The position numbers and the translations under genes were made by a program. A stretch of DNA of 26,750 bases from a virus, in the IMG/VR virus record IMGVR_UViG_3300027856_000157, positions 1-26,750 of that record; one strand, 5' to 3'. Positions 16,517-22,666 of this stretch are shown here, in pieces. The stretch's first letter is position 1. Each line of letters opens with the position of its first letter. The notes below the pieces were generated by a model. The model had not been told where the DNA came from and made no database searches. It worked only from the letters and a program-made list of their open reading frames with translations.

Positions 16517-16748
16517 CGTCTTCACCTAGCTGTTCAATGAGGCTGTCACCGATAAGCTCAAGCATCCAAGTACAGTTATTATCTTCAGCCACTAACTTTA
16601 TGAGCTCGTACTCTTCCGGCTCGCATGGATAGCAATCTTCTGGCGGTCCACTATAGAAACCTGGTGAAAATGGTGTATGATTAAACGTAAGCACTGCTTC
16701 TACTTCAGTGCCGTTTATATCCAGTGTCACCGTTTTTGTGTATTTCAT
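16506..16748 (-). CDS. Small acidic hypothetical phage protein
   Basis: An 80-residue acidic protein with AAGGAAG as ribosome site before the ATG. The first third is beta-like (KYTKTVTLDINGTEVEAVLTFNH). A Pro/Cys patch follows (PEDCYPCEPEEYE), and then an acidic helical end with a third cysteine. I do not recognise a named family. Small proteins with a YPxEPxEYEL-like patch are common in lambdoid nin-type regions, which agrees with its place between the adenine methylase and DUF1367. The spacing, ribosome site and overlap with the next gene support it as a real gene. Confidence 0.6.
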   Translation of the reverse strand: MKYTKTVTLDINGTEVEAVLTFNHTPFSPGFYSGPPEDCYPCEPEEYELIKLVAEDNNCTWMLELIGDSLIEQLGEDDES

Positions 16749-16775
16749 GTTATTACTTCCTTTTCTACTTTGAAC

Positions 16776-16807
16776 TGACCTAGCCGTTTTGGTTAGGTCA
16801 TTTTTTT
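16776..16807 (+). terminator. Terminator-like hairpin pointing against the operon
   Basis: TGACCTAGCC (16776-16785) pairs with GGTTAGGTCA (16791-16800) with one wobble and a GTTTT loop, followed by seven T residues (16801-16807) on the + strand. The surrounding genes are on the minus strand, so the T tract is placed to stop antisense transcription. It overlaps the stop codon of the methylase gene. On the minus strand it remains a stable hairpin without a U tract. Confidence 0.6.
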
Positions 16808-17363
16808 ACTTCTCATAAAAGCCAGGTCTAAAGTCGTACTCAATCACTCTTGAAGGTGCTTTAAGTCCTATCGGTGTGATTATGCCAACCGCACAACTAA
16901 ACTTAGGACCTTGCTCCTTCCCGTTTTTATCCAGGAACTTTGAGCCGTCCGGACTTAAAAATTTAAGTCTGAATGGCATTTCAATGAACGTGTCACAAAC
17001 TTCTTTAAGCTTTCGGCGATAAGCCACTTCAGGGTTATTAGGAATGATCATGGCCGTTGTTGTTCCATGCTGTTCACATTGATCAACCGCCCTTTCAATG
17101 AATGGCATTACATTTGAAAATGGTGGATTACACCATGCCAGTGTAGGGCCGTAAGCATTACCAACCCAGGGGGTAATGAAACAATCCCGATCTTCTTCAA
17201 GGGTAAAGTAGTTTTTAGCCTTAGCTGTTTTTTTAAGGCAACACACATCAAGGTCGAACTCGTTACCCACAAGAGACTCAATTGAACGAATCAACCAAAA
17301 AGGCGTTTGCCCCAGGTCTTTTTCATTTTCAGGAGTGTTTGAATTATTGTTATCTACTGCCAT
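16806..17363 (-). CDS. Phage DNA N6-adenine methyltransferase (Dam-type)
   Basis: A 185-residue protein of the phage Dam-like family. It starts with the short variable N-terminus, then DLGQTPFWLIRSIESLVG and FDLDVCC, the usual cofactor-side motif order of this family. The catalytic motif NPPF lies at residues 79-82 (LAWCNPPFSNVMPFIERA). Later blocks TTTAMIIPNNPEVAYRRK and IEMPFRLKFLSPDG are also family features. The expected reaction is transfer of a methyl group from S-adenosylmethionine to adenine N6 in DNA, protecting phage DNA from host restriction or marking it. AAGGGA precedes the ATG. It is transcribed with the replication genes, so it acts on newly made DNA. A second, unrelated-looking methylase domain sits inside the giant ejection protein. 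Confidence 0.88.
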   Translation of the reverse strand: MAVDNNNSNTPENEKDLGQTPFWLIRSIESLVGNEFDLDVCCLKKTAKAKNYFTLEEDRDCFITPWVGNAYGPTLAWCNPPFSNVMPFIERAVDQCEQHGTTTAMIIPNNPEVAYRRKLKEVCDTFIEMPFRLKFLSPDGSKFLDKNGKEQGPKFSCAVGIITPIGLKAPSRVIEYDFRPGFYEK

Positions 17364-17380
17364 TTTTATTCCCTTACTGG

Positions 17381-17743
17381 TTAGTGGTTACAGCGACAAT
17401 CATCACAAAGAGGACGGCCGCAAACAAATTGCCCGGCGTGACTAAATCCATGAGTTGCGACTTTTCCACAACTGCATTTTTCTTGGTGCTTCTCACACTG
17501 TCCGTTATCAAGGATCTTGGTAGAGCCACATTCACCCTGCCAAGGGGCGCAATAAGTACAAGCTGGCCCTGGCATCTTGTGATCTTGCTTTTGCTGCGTT
17601 AACTCTTCAGTGATGATCTTCAACTGCTTCTTTCGGATAAGTCCGGCGAACTCAATTGAATAACCAACCTTGCCAAGCACCATTGCAAAGGCGGCGTTAA
17701 AGCCTTGCTGGTAGCCTTTTTTAAAGCCTCTTGAATAACTCAT
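17381..17743 (-). CDS. Cysteine-rich small protein, probable zinc binder
   Basis: A 120-residue protein of no named family. The first 50 residues are helical and basic (YSRGFKKGYQQGFNAAFAMVL). The second half carries about a dozen Cys and His residues in close pairs: CTYCAPWQGEC, CEKHQEKCSCG, HGFSHAG, CGRPLCDDCRCNH. This spacing suggests one or two treble-clef or ring-like zinc sites. Its ATG overlaps the stop of the upstream DUF6475 gene (ATGA), so the two are coupled. Its place among replication genes suggests a nucleic-acid or protein adaptor, but I cannot assign a role. Confidence 0.65.
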   Translation of the reverse strand: MSYSRGFKKGYQQGFNAAFAMVLGKVGYSIEFAGLIRKKQLKIITEELTQQKQDHKMPGPACTYCAPWQGECGSTKILDNGQCEKHQEKCSCGKVATHGFSHAGQFVCGRPLCDDCRCNH

Positions 17744-18333
17744 TTTTGTTCAATCCCTTTTCTGTTTCGGTATTCGTTCAAACCATCCATCAAAGACTTA
17801 ACGCCTTGCTTAGATTCGGCCTTGTGTTCTGATAGCTCAATTAAACCAGGTAACTTACTTGGCAAAGCTTCCAAAGGTGTGCGCTCGTAGCAATCGTAAG
17901 AGCTAACGAACTCTTTCTTCTTCCAAACAAGTTGATCATAGGTACACATGCAAAGCGCTCGCCATCCACCGATAGCTTTAACAGCCGCAATAGCTTGCTT
18001 GTCTTCCAGCTCAAGAGTGCCATAGCTACCAATGCGGCTAATCTCTCTCTCAATGCAAGCCCAGGCCATTTCTGCGCGGTCTTCAACAAGTTGCTGCTGC
18101 TCCTTAACTGAACCGCTGATGTTACGAATAAGATCCGCTGGCTTAGGGAAGAAGGTCCCGGCCTGATCAGTGTTCTTAATGTGCATCGACATTGCGCCAG
18201 AAACCTGCTCAATGCTTAGGTCCTCAAGTGCGTTAAAGTAAATTCTTAACAAAGGCTTAGTGATCTCCTTGCCGTAAAGTTCGCCAGCACCAAGCATAAG
18301 CTCGTGGAAGCTGTTCTTATCTGATTCTTGCAT
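17740..18333 (-). CDS. DUF6475-type replication-module protein (helicase-loader position)
   Basis: I placed the start at the ATG at 18333, which overlaps the upstream stop (TAATG) and has GGGAG seven bases before it; the TTG six bases earlier has poor spacing. The protein has 197 residues. The pattern GAGELYGKEITKPLLRIYFNALEDLSIEQVSGAMSMHI, then GTFFPKPADLIRNI and IGGWRALC, fits the DUF6475 family seen directly downstream of O-like initiators in phages. By position it matches lambda P, which recruits the host DnaB helicase, but I see no sequence link to P. A helicase-loading or accessory replication role is inference from context. Confidence 0.7.
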   Translation of the reverse strand: MQESDKNSFHELMLGAGELYGKEITKPLLRIYFNALEDLSIEQVSGAMSMHIKNTDQAGTFFPKPADLIRNISGSVKEQQQLVEDRAEMAWACIEREISRIGSYGTLELEDKQAIAAVKAIGGWRALCMCTYDQLVWKKKEFVSSYDCYERTPLEALPSKLPGLIELSEHKAESKQGVKSLMDGLNEYRNRKGIEQK

Positions 18334-19136
18334 TACCAATCTCCCATTGTGTTATTAATGTTTTTCTGAGTAACCTGGCTAAACTGCTGCTGTTCAGGTT
18401 GAACGTTATCGGCAAAGAAGCTTTCAAGCTTTTCCCCGGTGCGACAAATTAGCTCAATGTCGTTAAAAGGTTTCTGTCTATCGTTTTGCCCCATTGAAAA
18501 CGGATCATTACGACAACCATCAATAGCCTGTTTGATCTGATCAACCGTATAGCCTTCTTTCAACCTGGCCTTGATAGCTTTATCGCGTTTAGCGGTTAGC
18601 TTGCTGGTAGAAAGATTTTTACCCATAACGTCACACCAGTATGTGAACAAGTCGAAAGCAGGGTTAGCTTTAGCTGACGGAGTAGTTATTACTTCTTTAC
18701 TATCTACTCTACTCTTATCTACTCTACTCTTATCTAGTCCCTTTTCTGTCACTGGTTTTGTCACACTTTTTTTGTGACATTGTTGTGAGTTGTCGCGTGA
18801 CTTGCGCTTTCTCTCTGCATCGGAGGCTCGTTTCTTGGCTCCTTTGCCTAAGTGCCTTTCAAAGTTAGGAACGCAAAAACCGGACTCTGTTTTATCAAGC
18901 CAGCCAACTGTCACTAAAGCTTCCGTTAAACCTGTGACACCTGTCAGCCTATCAAGCAGGACTTTTGTCACAAGTGGAGCGTGACCATTTTCGGAATTAG
19001 AGTCGAACCACGACCAGACTCTTATCATTTTCCCGGTGATAGTGTCTGGATCTTCAATATCAAGAAGGGCGGCAAGCTCTAAAATTTCCGGCTTGTCTGG
19101 CGTTCCCTTTTCGATTTTTATCCAGAAGTCAGCCAT
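18333..19136 (-). CDS. O-like phage replication initiator
   Basis: A 267-residue protein with two domains joined by a polar linker. The N-terminal 95 residues (FWIKIEKGTPDKPEILELAALLDI, then ITGKMIRVWSWFDSNSENGHA, then VGWLDKTESGFCVPNFERH) form a winged-helix-like DNA-binding domain found in phage replication proteins. The linker (about 96-155) is Lys/Ser-rich and holds the repeated KSRVD KSRVD. The C-terminal domain (155-240) is helical. It starts inside the stop of the Cro-like gene (TAATG) and is followed by the DUF6475 gene, the same order as cro-O-P in lambdoid phages without cII. The gene body contains an unusual cluster of TGTCAC words that may be the origin to which the protein binds, as in lambda O. 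Confidence 0.75.
   Translation of the reverse strand: MADFWIKIEKGTPDKPEILELAALLDIEDPDTITGKMIRVWSWFDSNSENGHAPLVTKVLLDRLTGVTGLTEALVTVGWLDKTESGFCVPNFERHLGKGAKKRASDAERKRKSRDNSQQCHKKSVTKPVTEKGLDKSRVDKSRVDSKEVITTPSAKANPAFDLFTYWCDVMGKNLSTSKLTAKRDKAIKARLKEGYTVDQIKQAIDGCRNDPFSMGQNDRQKPFNDIELICRTGEKLESFFADNVQPEQQQFSQVTQKNINNTMGDW
18701..18730. repeat. 15-bp perfect tandem repeat in the O-like gene
   Basis: TATCTACTCTACTCT occurs twice in tandem (18701-18715 and 18716-18730), followed by a partial third copy (TATCTA). It encodes the doubled KSRVD of the linker. It lies directly beside the TGTCAC cluster and next to an AT-rich stretch (18681-18700), so it may be part of an origin; it may also simply be a linker repeat. 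Confidence 0.75.
18747..18985. other. Candidate replication origin: cluster of TGTCAC/GTGACA words
   Basis: Eight GTCAC or GTGAC words lie within about 240 bp at 18748, 18760, 18774 (inverted), 18797 (inverted), 18910, 18934 (inverted), 18967 and 18981 (inverted). Six of them extend to the hexamer TGTCAC. Two face each other as a perfect hairpin-like pair, GTCACA (18760-18765) and TGTGAC (18773-18778). They fall in different codon phases of the O-like gene (V-T, C-H, K-S-R, G-H), so repeated amino acids alone do not explain them. Lambda O binds iterons inside its own gene, so this is a reasonable origin candidate; no binding is shown. Confidence 0.45.
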
Positions 19137-19339
19137 TACTCGCCCTCGCTAAGAGCGATAAACTCACTGACTTCCATATCTAAAGCTTTGGATAGCTTTG
19201 TTAGGGTTTCAGGATTTACGCGCTTTTGGTTCTGCATTGCGTAAAGTCTTGCGCGACTAACGCCAAGCTTTTCAGCAAACTCACCTTTCTTAATGCCCTT
19301 TTTAGCCAGGGCGATGTTTAAAGACTTTTTGATATTCAT
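19136..19339 (-). CDS. Cro/XRE-type HTH regulator, first gene of the replication operon
   Basis: A 67-residue protein that is almost entirely a helix-turn-helix of the XRE/Cro-CI class: EFAEKLGVSRARLYAMQNQ at about residues 20-38, with family features RVNPETLTKLSKALDMEVSEF following. There is no room for a separate cleavage or dimerisation domain, so it resembles Cro more than a full CI repressor. GAGAGG precedes the ATG. It is the promoter-proximal gene of the minus operon and its stop overlaps the O-like start. It probably binds the GTGTTGA words in the adjacent divergent control region and represses one or both early promoters; this target is inferred. Confidence 0.85.
   Translation of the reverse strand: MNIKKSLNIALAKKGIKKGEFAEKLGVSRARLYAMQNQKRVNPETLTKLSKALDMEVSEFIALSEGE
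19150..19157 (-). promoter_or_regulatory. Possible boxA antitermination element
   Basis: On the minus strand the sequence CGCTCTTA is identical to lambda nut boxA. It sits at the 3' end of the Cro-like gene, just ahead of the O-like gene, where lambda has nutR. It is also part of a small inverted repeat (TCGCT/AGCGA, 19146-19158). No convincing boxB hairpin follows, and no N-like protein was recognised, so the support is positional only. Confidence 0.25.
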
Positions 19340-19368
19340 GTTAACCTCTCATTGTGTTGATGTAGTAG

Positions 19369-19397
19369 ATAGTAAGTGATATTTTTTTCATTGTAAA
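19369..19397 (-). promoter_or_regulatory. Early promoter for the replication operon (pR-like)
   Basis: Read on the minus strand: -35 TTTACA (19397-19392), 17-base spacer, -10 TACTAT (19374-19369). This fits sigma70 spacing. It drives the Cro-like gene and the replication operon. Its -35 box is three bases from that of the opposite promoter. Confidence 0.6.
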
Positions 19398-19400
19398 GTG

Positions 19401-19429
19401 TTGACATTAATTTTTGTCACTGCTAAAGT
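19401..19429 (+). promoter_or_regulatory. Early promoter for the recombination operon (pL-like)
   Basis: A perfect -35 TTGACA (19401-19406), a 17-base spacer and -10 TAAAGT (19424-19429), ending 25 bases before the first ATG of the + operon, which has a GGAGG ribosome site. A GTGTTGA word overlaps the -35 box. Confidence 0.7.
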
Positions 19430-19454
19430 TCAATAATCAACACGGAGGCACAAC

Positions 19455-19646
19455 ATGAAGAAGGCAAGTATGAAGGTTTTAGCAGTAATGTCGGTGGTGG
19501 CGCTTTTATGTCTTGTAGGTCAAATGGACTATGAAGACGCAGTAAACCAGGAAGCACACTATTGCGATATGGTTGAAGCCGGACACTGGCCAGCATTCAA
19601 TAAGAATGTTTCCTGTGATAATTCGTTCAAAGTAGAAGGTGAATAA
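19455..19646 (+). CDS. Small early protein with N-terminal hydrophobic segment
   Basis: The first gene of the + operon, 63 residues, with GGAGG seven bases before the ATG. Residues 7-22 are hydrophobic (KVLAVMSVVALLCLVG), giving a membrane anchor or signal peptide; no good lipobox is present. The rest (DYEDAVNQEAHYCDMVEAGHWP, ending with C54) resembles a small phage family that carries a HYCxMVxxGxWPxxxxxxC pattern, with C37 and C54 as a possible pair. I do not know its function. As the first early gene with a membrane segment it could act on the host envelope or on superinfecting phage, but this is speculation. Confidence 0.65.
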   Translation: MKKASMKVLAVMSVVALLCLVGQMDYEDAVNQEAHYCDMVEAGHWPAFNKNVSCDNSFKVEGE

Positions 19647-19647
19647 A

Positions 19648-20106
19648 ATGGATATTAAAAACAAAGGTGATTTAATCCAGGCGTTCGTTAATAAGTCTGA
19701 AGAAGTTCAGCGCTTAAATGATCAGCTTGGCGCGGCAGACTCACAACTTAGTGATCTGTATGAAGCTATCGCAACAGATGAAAATCTGATGGAACTTGTT
19801 CATGCTGGTGGTATTGCTACGGCTGGCGGTGAGCTAATCATTTTCAATAACAGCAGTGAAGAGCTTGTTATCTGCAAGTGCATTTCAAGTTATACCATTA
19901 AAGACGAGCTCAGCGCTGAACAGCTTGGTATCGTCAATGGTTACAAGACTGTTAGTGATGCTTGGTTTAATGCCGCTAAGAAAGAGCTTGAGTATTCAGA
20001 AACAACACTTGAGAAGCTTCTTGATAAAGTCGGCAAAGAAGGTTGCAAGTTATCTGAAGAGCAACTTGAAACACTTACTAAAGCTGAGGGTCGTGGCAAT
20101 GAGTAA
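19648..20106 (+). CDS. Hypothetical early protein with coiled-coil ends
   Basis: I chose the ATG at 19648 because GAAGG lies eight bases upstream; an in-frame GTG at 19639 overlaps that ribosome site. The protein has 152 residues. It begins with a helical stretch (DLIQAFVNKSEEVQRLNDQLGAADSQL), has a central beta-like part (GGIATAGGELIIFNN, SEELVICKCISSYTI), and ends with a charged helix. No family is recognised. It follows the small membrane protein by one base and overlaps the Erf gene by eight bases, so it is co-expressed with the recombination genes. Confidence 0.6.
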   Translation: MDIKNKGDLIQAFVNKSEEVQRLNDQLGAADSQLSDLYEAIATDENLMELVHAGGIATAGGELIIFNNSSEELVICKCISSYTIKDELSAEQLGIVNGYKTVSDAWFNAAKKELEYSETTLEKLLDKVGKEGCKLSEEQLETLTKAEGRGNE

Positions 20107-20854
20107 CGGCGAATTAGTTACAAGTGATCAGCAATCATCACTTCCGGTTATGGCACAGCCGCACATGCGCCTAATTGAAATTGCAGTGAATAACGGCGCT
20201 GACATTACTCAGCTTGAAAAGCTTATGGATCTTCAAGAGCGCTATGAAGCAAACCAGGCTAAGAAAGAGTTCAACGCTGCAATGTCTAAGTTTCAGGCAA
20301 TGCTTCCGGTAATTGAAAAGCTTGGCATTGTTGATTACACAACTTCAAAAGGTCGCACGTTCTACCAGTACGCCAAGATTGAAGATATTGCTAAGGCAAT
20401 TCAGCCAGCGTTAAAAGAAACAGGCCTGTCTTACCGCTTCACGCAAAGCCAGGATAACGGAATTATCACCGTTCGCTGTATCGTTACGCACCAGAGCGGC
20501 CACTCAGAATACAGTGAGTTGGTATCTTCCCCTGATATTAGCGGCGGCAAGGATCAGCTTAAAAGTATCGCTTCGGCAATTTCATACCTTCGCCGTTATA
20601 CATTGACTGGTATCTTGGGGATTGTTGTCGGTGGTGAAGACGATGACGGCGATTCTGTTCAGTACGATAACCAGGAACAGCAAAAGCCTGTTAACTGCTA
20701 CCCGGATGAAGAATTTAATAAAAACTTCCCGGCCTGGTCTAAAAAAATAACTGATGGTAAGCACACAGTTGACTCGCTACACCAATTCTTGACTAAGAAG
20801 AACATTATCCTTAGCCAAGACCAATACTCAAAATTACAACAAGTAGGAAAGTAG
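20099..20854 (+). CDS. erf: Erf-family single-strand annealing recombinase
   Basis: I chose the ATG at 20099, overlapping the upstream stop; a far upstream in-frame start at 19856 would overlap that gene by 250 bases. The protein has 251 residues. The ERF core is clear: KKEFNAAMSKFQAMLP, then GIVDYTTSKGRTFYQYAKIEDI, IQPALKETGLSYRF and IASAISYLRRYTLTGILGIV, followed by an acidic GGEDDDGD patch and a C-terminal helical domain. Erf of P22 binds single-stranded ends and anneals them, allowing circularisation of the injected genome. The adjacent exonuclease gene would produce the single-stranded tails, so the two form an annealase-exonuclease pair like lambda Bet and Exo. Confidence 0.92.
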   Translation: MSNGELVTSDQQSSLPVMAQPHMRLIEIAVNNGADITQLEKLMDLQERYEANQAKKEFNAAMSKFQAMLPVIEKLGIVDYTTSKGRTFYQYAKIEDIAKAIQPALKETGLSYRFTQSQDNGIITVRCIVTHQSGHSEYSELVSSPDISGGKDQLKSIASAISYLRRYTLTGILGIVVGGEDDDGDSVQYDNQEQQKPVNCYPDEEFNKNFPAWSKKITDGKHTVDSLHQFLTKKNIILSQDQYSKLQQVGK

Positions 20855-20855
20855 A

Positions 20856-22613
20856 ATGCAATTATTCAAAGTAGAACAAGGTACACCGGAATGGCACGAA
20901 CTTCGTGACACTCACTTAACCGCTTCTGATGCTTCGGCAATGATGGGCGCAAGCAAGTACAAAAGCCGCACTCAGCTAATGAAAGAAAAGAAGTTTGGTG
21001 TTAAGGAGAAGATCACTCCGGCTAAACAATCGCTTTTCGACAAGGGCCACGCAGCAGAAGACGCAGCTCGTGATCTTCTTGAGGTTGATATGCTTGAGTC
21101 ATTCGCCCCGGTTGTTGGTGGTATCGAGATTGACGGCTTAAAGCTACTCGCTTCACTGGATGGTCTATCAGAAGATCAGCAAATGGTATTCGAGCACAAG
21201 CTTTGGAATGAAACGCTTGCTGAAAATGTTCGCAATAACGTGCTTGAAGATACTCACTACTGGCAGTTAGAGCACCAGCTTCTTGTATCCGGCGCTGAAA
21301 ATGCTTTGTTTATGACTTCAGACGGCACAGCAGATAAACGCGAATACATGCACTACATTTCAATCCCTGAACGCCGTGAGCAGTTAATCGCTGGATGGAA
21401 GCAGTTCAATAAAGATCTCGAGTCTTTTGAAATGGAAGCTAAAAAAGAAGTTGTTGTTGCTGAAAAAACTAGCCTGCCAGCTATTTCATACAGCGTAACA
21501 GGTACAGAGATCACCACTAACATTGCTATGTGTCTTGACCAAATCAAAACAATGGCCAGTGAAGAAATGAGCAAGGTCCTGGAAACAGATCAGGACTTCG
21601 CCGACAAGGACCAGCTTAACAAAGATGTTAAGAAGGCTCGCGCCGGGCTCAAAGATATGATCGCCAAGGTTCGCGGCGAGTTTGTTAGCTACTCACAGTT
21701 TGAAGAAATCGCTCAAGAAATGGATGGTGTTCTTCAGCAAATGCAAAGCCACGGAGAGAAGCAAGTTAAGCAAGCCAAAGAAGCTAAGAAGCAAGCTATC
21801 TGGACTGAAGCCGATAACAACCTTCGTCAACATATCGCTGAATGTGATGATAAATTAAAACCAATGCTGTTAGCTGGCATCATGGGCGCGTTTACTCCTG
21901 ATTGGGCTGGCGCAATGAAGAACAAGCGCACCATTGAAAGCTTAACCAATTCTGTATCTGAAGAGCTGGCTAAGTGGAAGGTAGAGATTAATCAGGTAAT
22001 GGACCGTGTTGTTCCTAACCTTCAATACCTTCGTGAACATGCAGCGGATTACAAATTTTTATTCTCTGATGCTCAGCAGCTAGTTAACCAGGACGCTGAA
22101 CCATTTCAGGCGATAATCAAATCACGCATTGCTGATCACAAGCAAGCTGAAGAAGAGCGACTTGAAGCTGAACGCAAGCGCATTCAAAAAGAAGAAGAGG
22201 AAAAGGCTCAACGTGAAGCTGAAGCCAAAGCAGAGGCAGAGCGTGAACGTATCCGCAAGGAAGAACGCGCCAAGGCTCAAGCTGAAGAGCAAGCTAAACG
22301 TGAGCAGGAAGAAACTGACCGTTTACAGCGTGAAGCAGAAGAGAAGGCTAAGCAGCCAGAGGATTCTACTCCTGAAGTAACTGAAAGTGATTTCATTTCA
22401 GAGGTTCTTTCTAATAACGAAGCCATTAACCCAGGACTTAAAAAGTTCACCGTTCAAGTTGAGTGGTCCGGCTATTCTCGTGGTTACTCAGTTTATGAAG
22501 TTGAAGCTGAAGATGAAGAAGCAGCTAAAGAACTTTATTCTAAAGGCAGTAGACTTGAGCATGTTGTTGTTCGTGATGACACTGAATCTCAAGAAGTGAA
22601 TATCATTAAGTAA
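20856..22613 (+). CDS. YqaJ/lambda-exonuclease-type nuclease fused to a long coiled-coil (DUF1351-like) region
   Basis: The gene starts one base after the Erf stop with AGGAA upstream, and encodes 585 residues. Residues 1-190 are a YqaJ-type PD-(D/E)XK nuclease: QGTPEWHELR at 8-17, TASDASAMMG at 22-31, E68 in KGHAAEDAA, D102 in LASLDGL, the E-x-K pair E113/K115 in FEHKL, and the Q137/H140/Q141 helix. The rest of the usual exonuclease ends near 200. It continues with a helical region (about 200-420) resembling DUF1351-type phage proteins, a highly charged Glu/Arg/Lys coiled coil (about 425-510), and a small terminal beta-alpha domain (KKFTVQVEWSGYSRG). The nuclease presumably resects 5' ends for Erf. 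Being about three times the length of lambda Exo makes this a notable fusion; the boundary and the DUF1351 assignment are approximate. Confidence 0.82.
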   Translation: MQLFKVEQGTPEWHELRDTHLTASDASAMMGASKYKSRTQLMKEKKFGVKEKITPAKQSLFDKGHAAEDAARDLLEVDMLESFAPVVGGIEIDGLKLLASLDGLSEDQQMVFEHKLWNETLAENVRNNVLEDTHYWQLEHQLLVSGAENALFMTSDGTADKREYMHYISIPERREQLIAGWKQFNKDLESFEMEAKKEVVVAEKTSLPAISYSVTGTEITTNIAMCLDQIKTMASEEMSKVLETDQDFADKDQLNKDVKKARAGLKDMIAKVRGEFVSYSQFEEIAQEMDGVLQQMQSHGEKQVKQAKEAKKQAIWTEADNNLRQHIAECDDKLKPMLLAGIMGAFTPDWAGAMKNKRTIESLTNSVSEELAKWKVEINQVMDRVVPNLQYLREHAADYKFLFSDAQQLVNQDAEPFQAIIKSRIADHKQAEEERLEAERKRIQKEEEEKAQREAEAKAEAERERIRKEERAKAQAEEQAKREQEETDRLQREAEEKAKQPEDSTPEVTESDFISEVLSNNEAINPGLKKFTVQVEWSGYSRGYSVYEVEAEDEEAAKELYSKGSRLEHVVVRDDTESQEVNIIK

Positions 22614-22619
22614 TTAACC

Positions 22620-22639
22620 TGGCGGTGTAACAACCGCCA
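22620..22639 (+). other. Intergenic hairpin without U tract
   Basis: TGGCGGT (22620-22626) and ACCGCCA (22633-22639) form a perfect 7-bp stem. No T tract follows, so it is more likely a message-stability or processing element than a terminator. It lies between the exonuclease fusion and the DnaQ-type gene. Confidence 0.5.
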
Positions 22640-22666
22640 CCACTTAAACCAAAGTAGAGATATAAC

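Larger units (their letters stand above)
19354..19443. promoter_or_regulatory. Three GTGTTGA operator candidates in the divergent control region
   Basis: GTGTTGA occurs at 19354-19360 and 19398-19404, and inverted as TCAACAC at 19437-19443. The first lies in the leader of the minus operon, the second overlaps the -35 box of the + promoter, and the third lies just past the + promoter -10. Three copies of a 7-bp word in 90 bp is far above chance, and their placement fits operators for the adjacent HTH protein. Confidence 0.5.

Noticed and set aside
18571-18984. Plus-strand open frames opposite the O-like gene
   Set aside because: They are low-complexity Leu/Ser-rich translations of the repeats and lack ribosome sites.
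19477-19520. Lipoprotein signal in the small early protein
   Set aside because: The cysteine at the end of the hydrophobic stretch (ALLC) lacks the small residue needed before it, so a lipobox is not supported.
19639-19647. GTG start three codons upstream of the 152-residue early gene
   Set aside because: It overlaps the GAAGG ribosome site that is well spaced for the ATG at 19648.
19856-20098. Extension of the Erf gene to an upstream in-frame ATG
   Set aside because: It lies wholly inside the preceding gene and encodes nothing resembling the ERF family; the ATG at 20099 fits.
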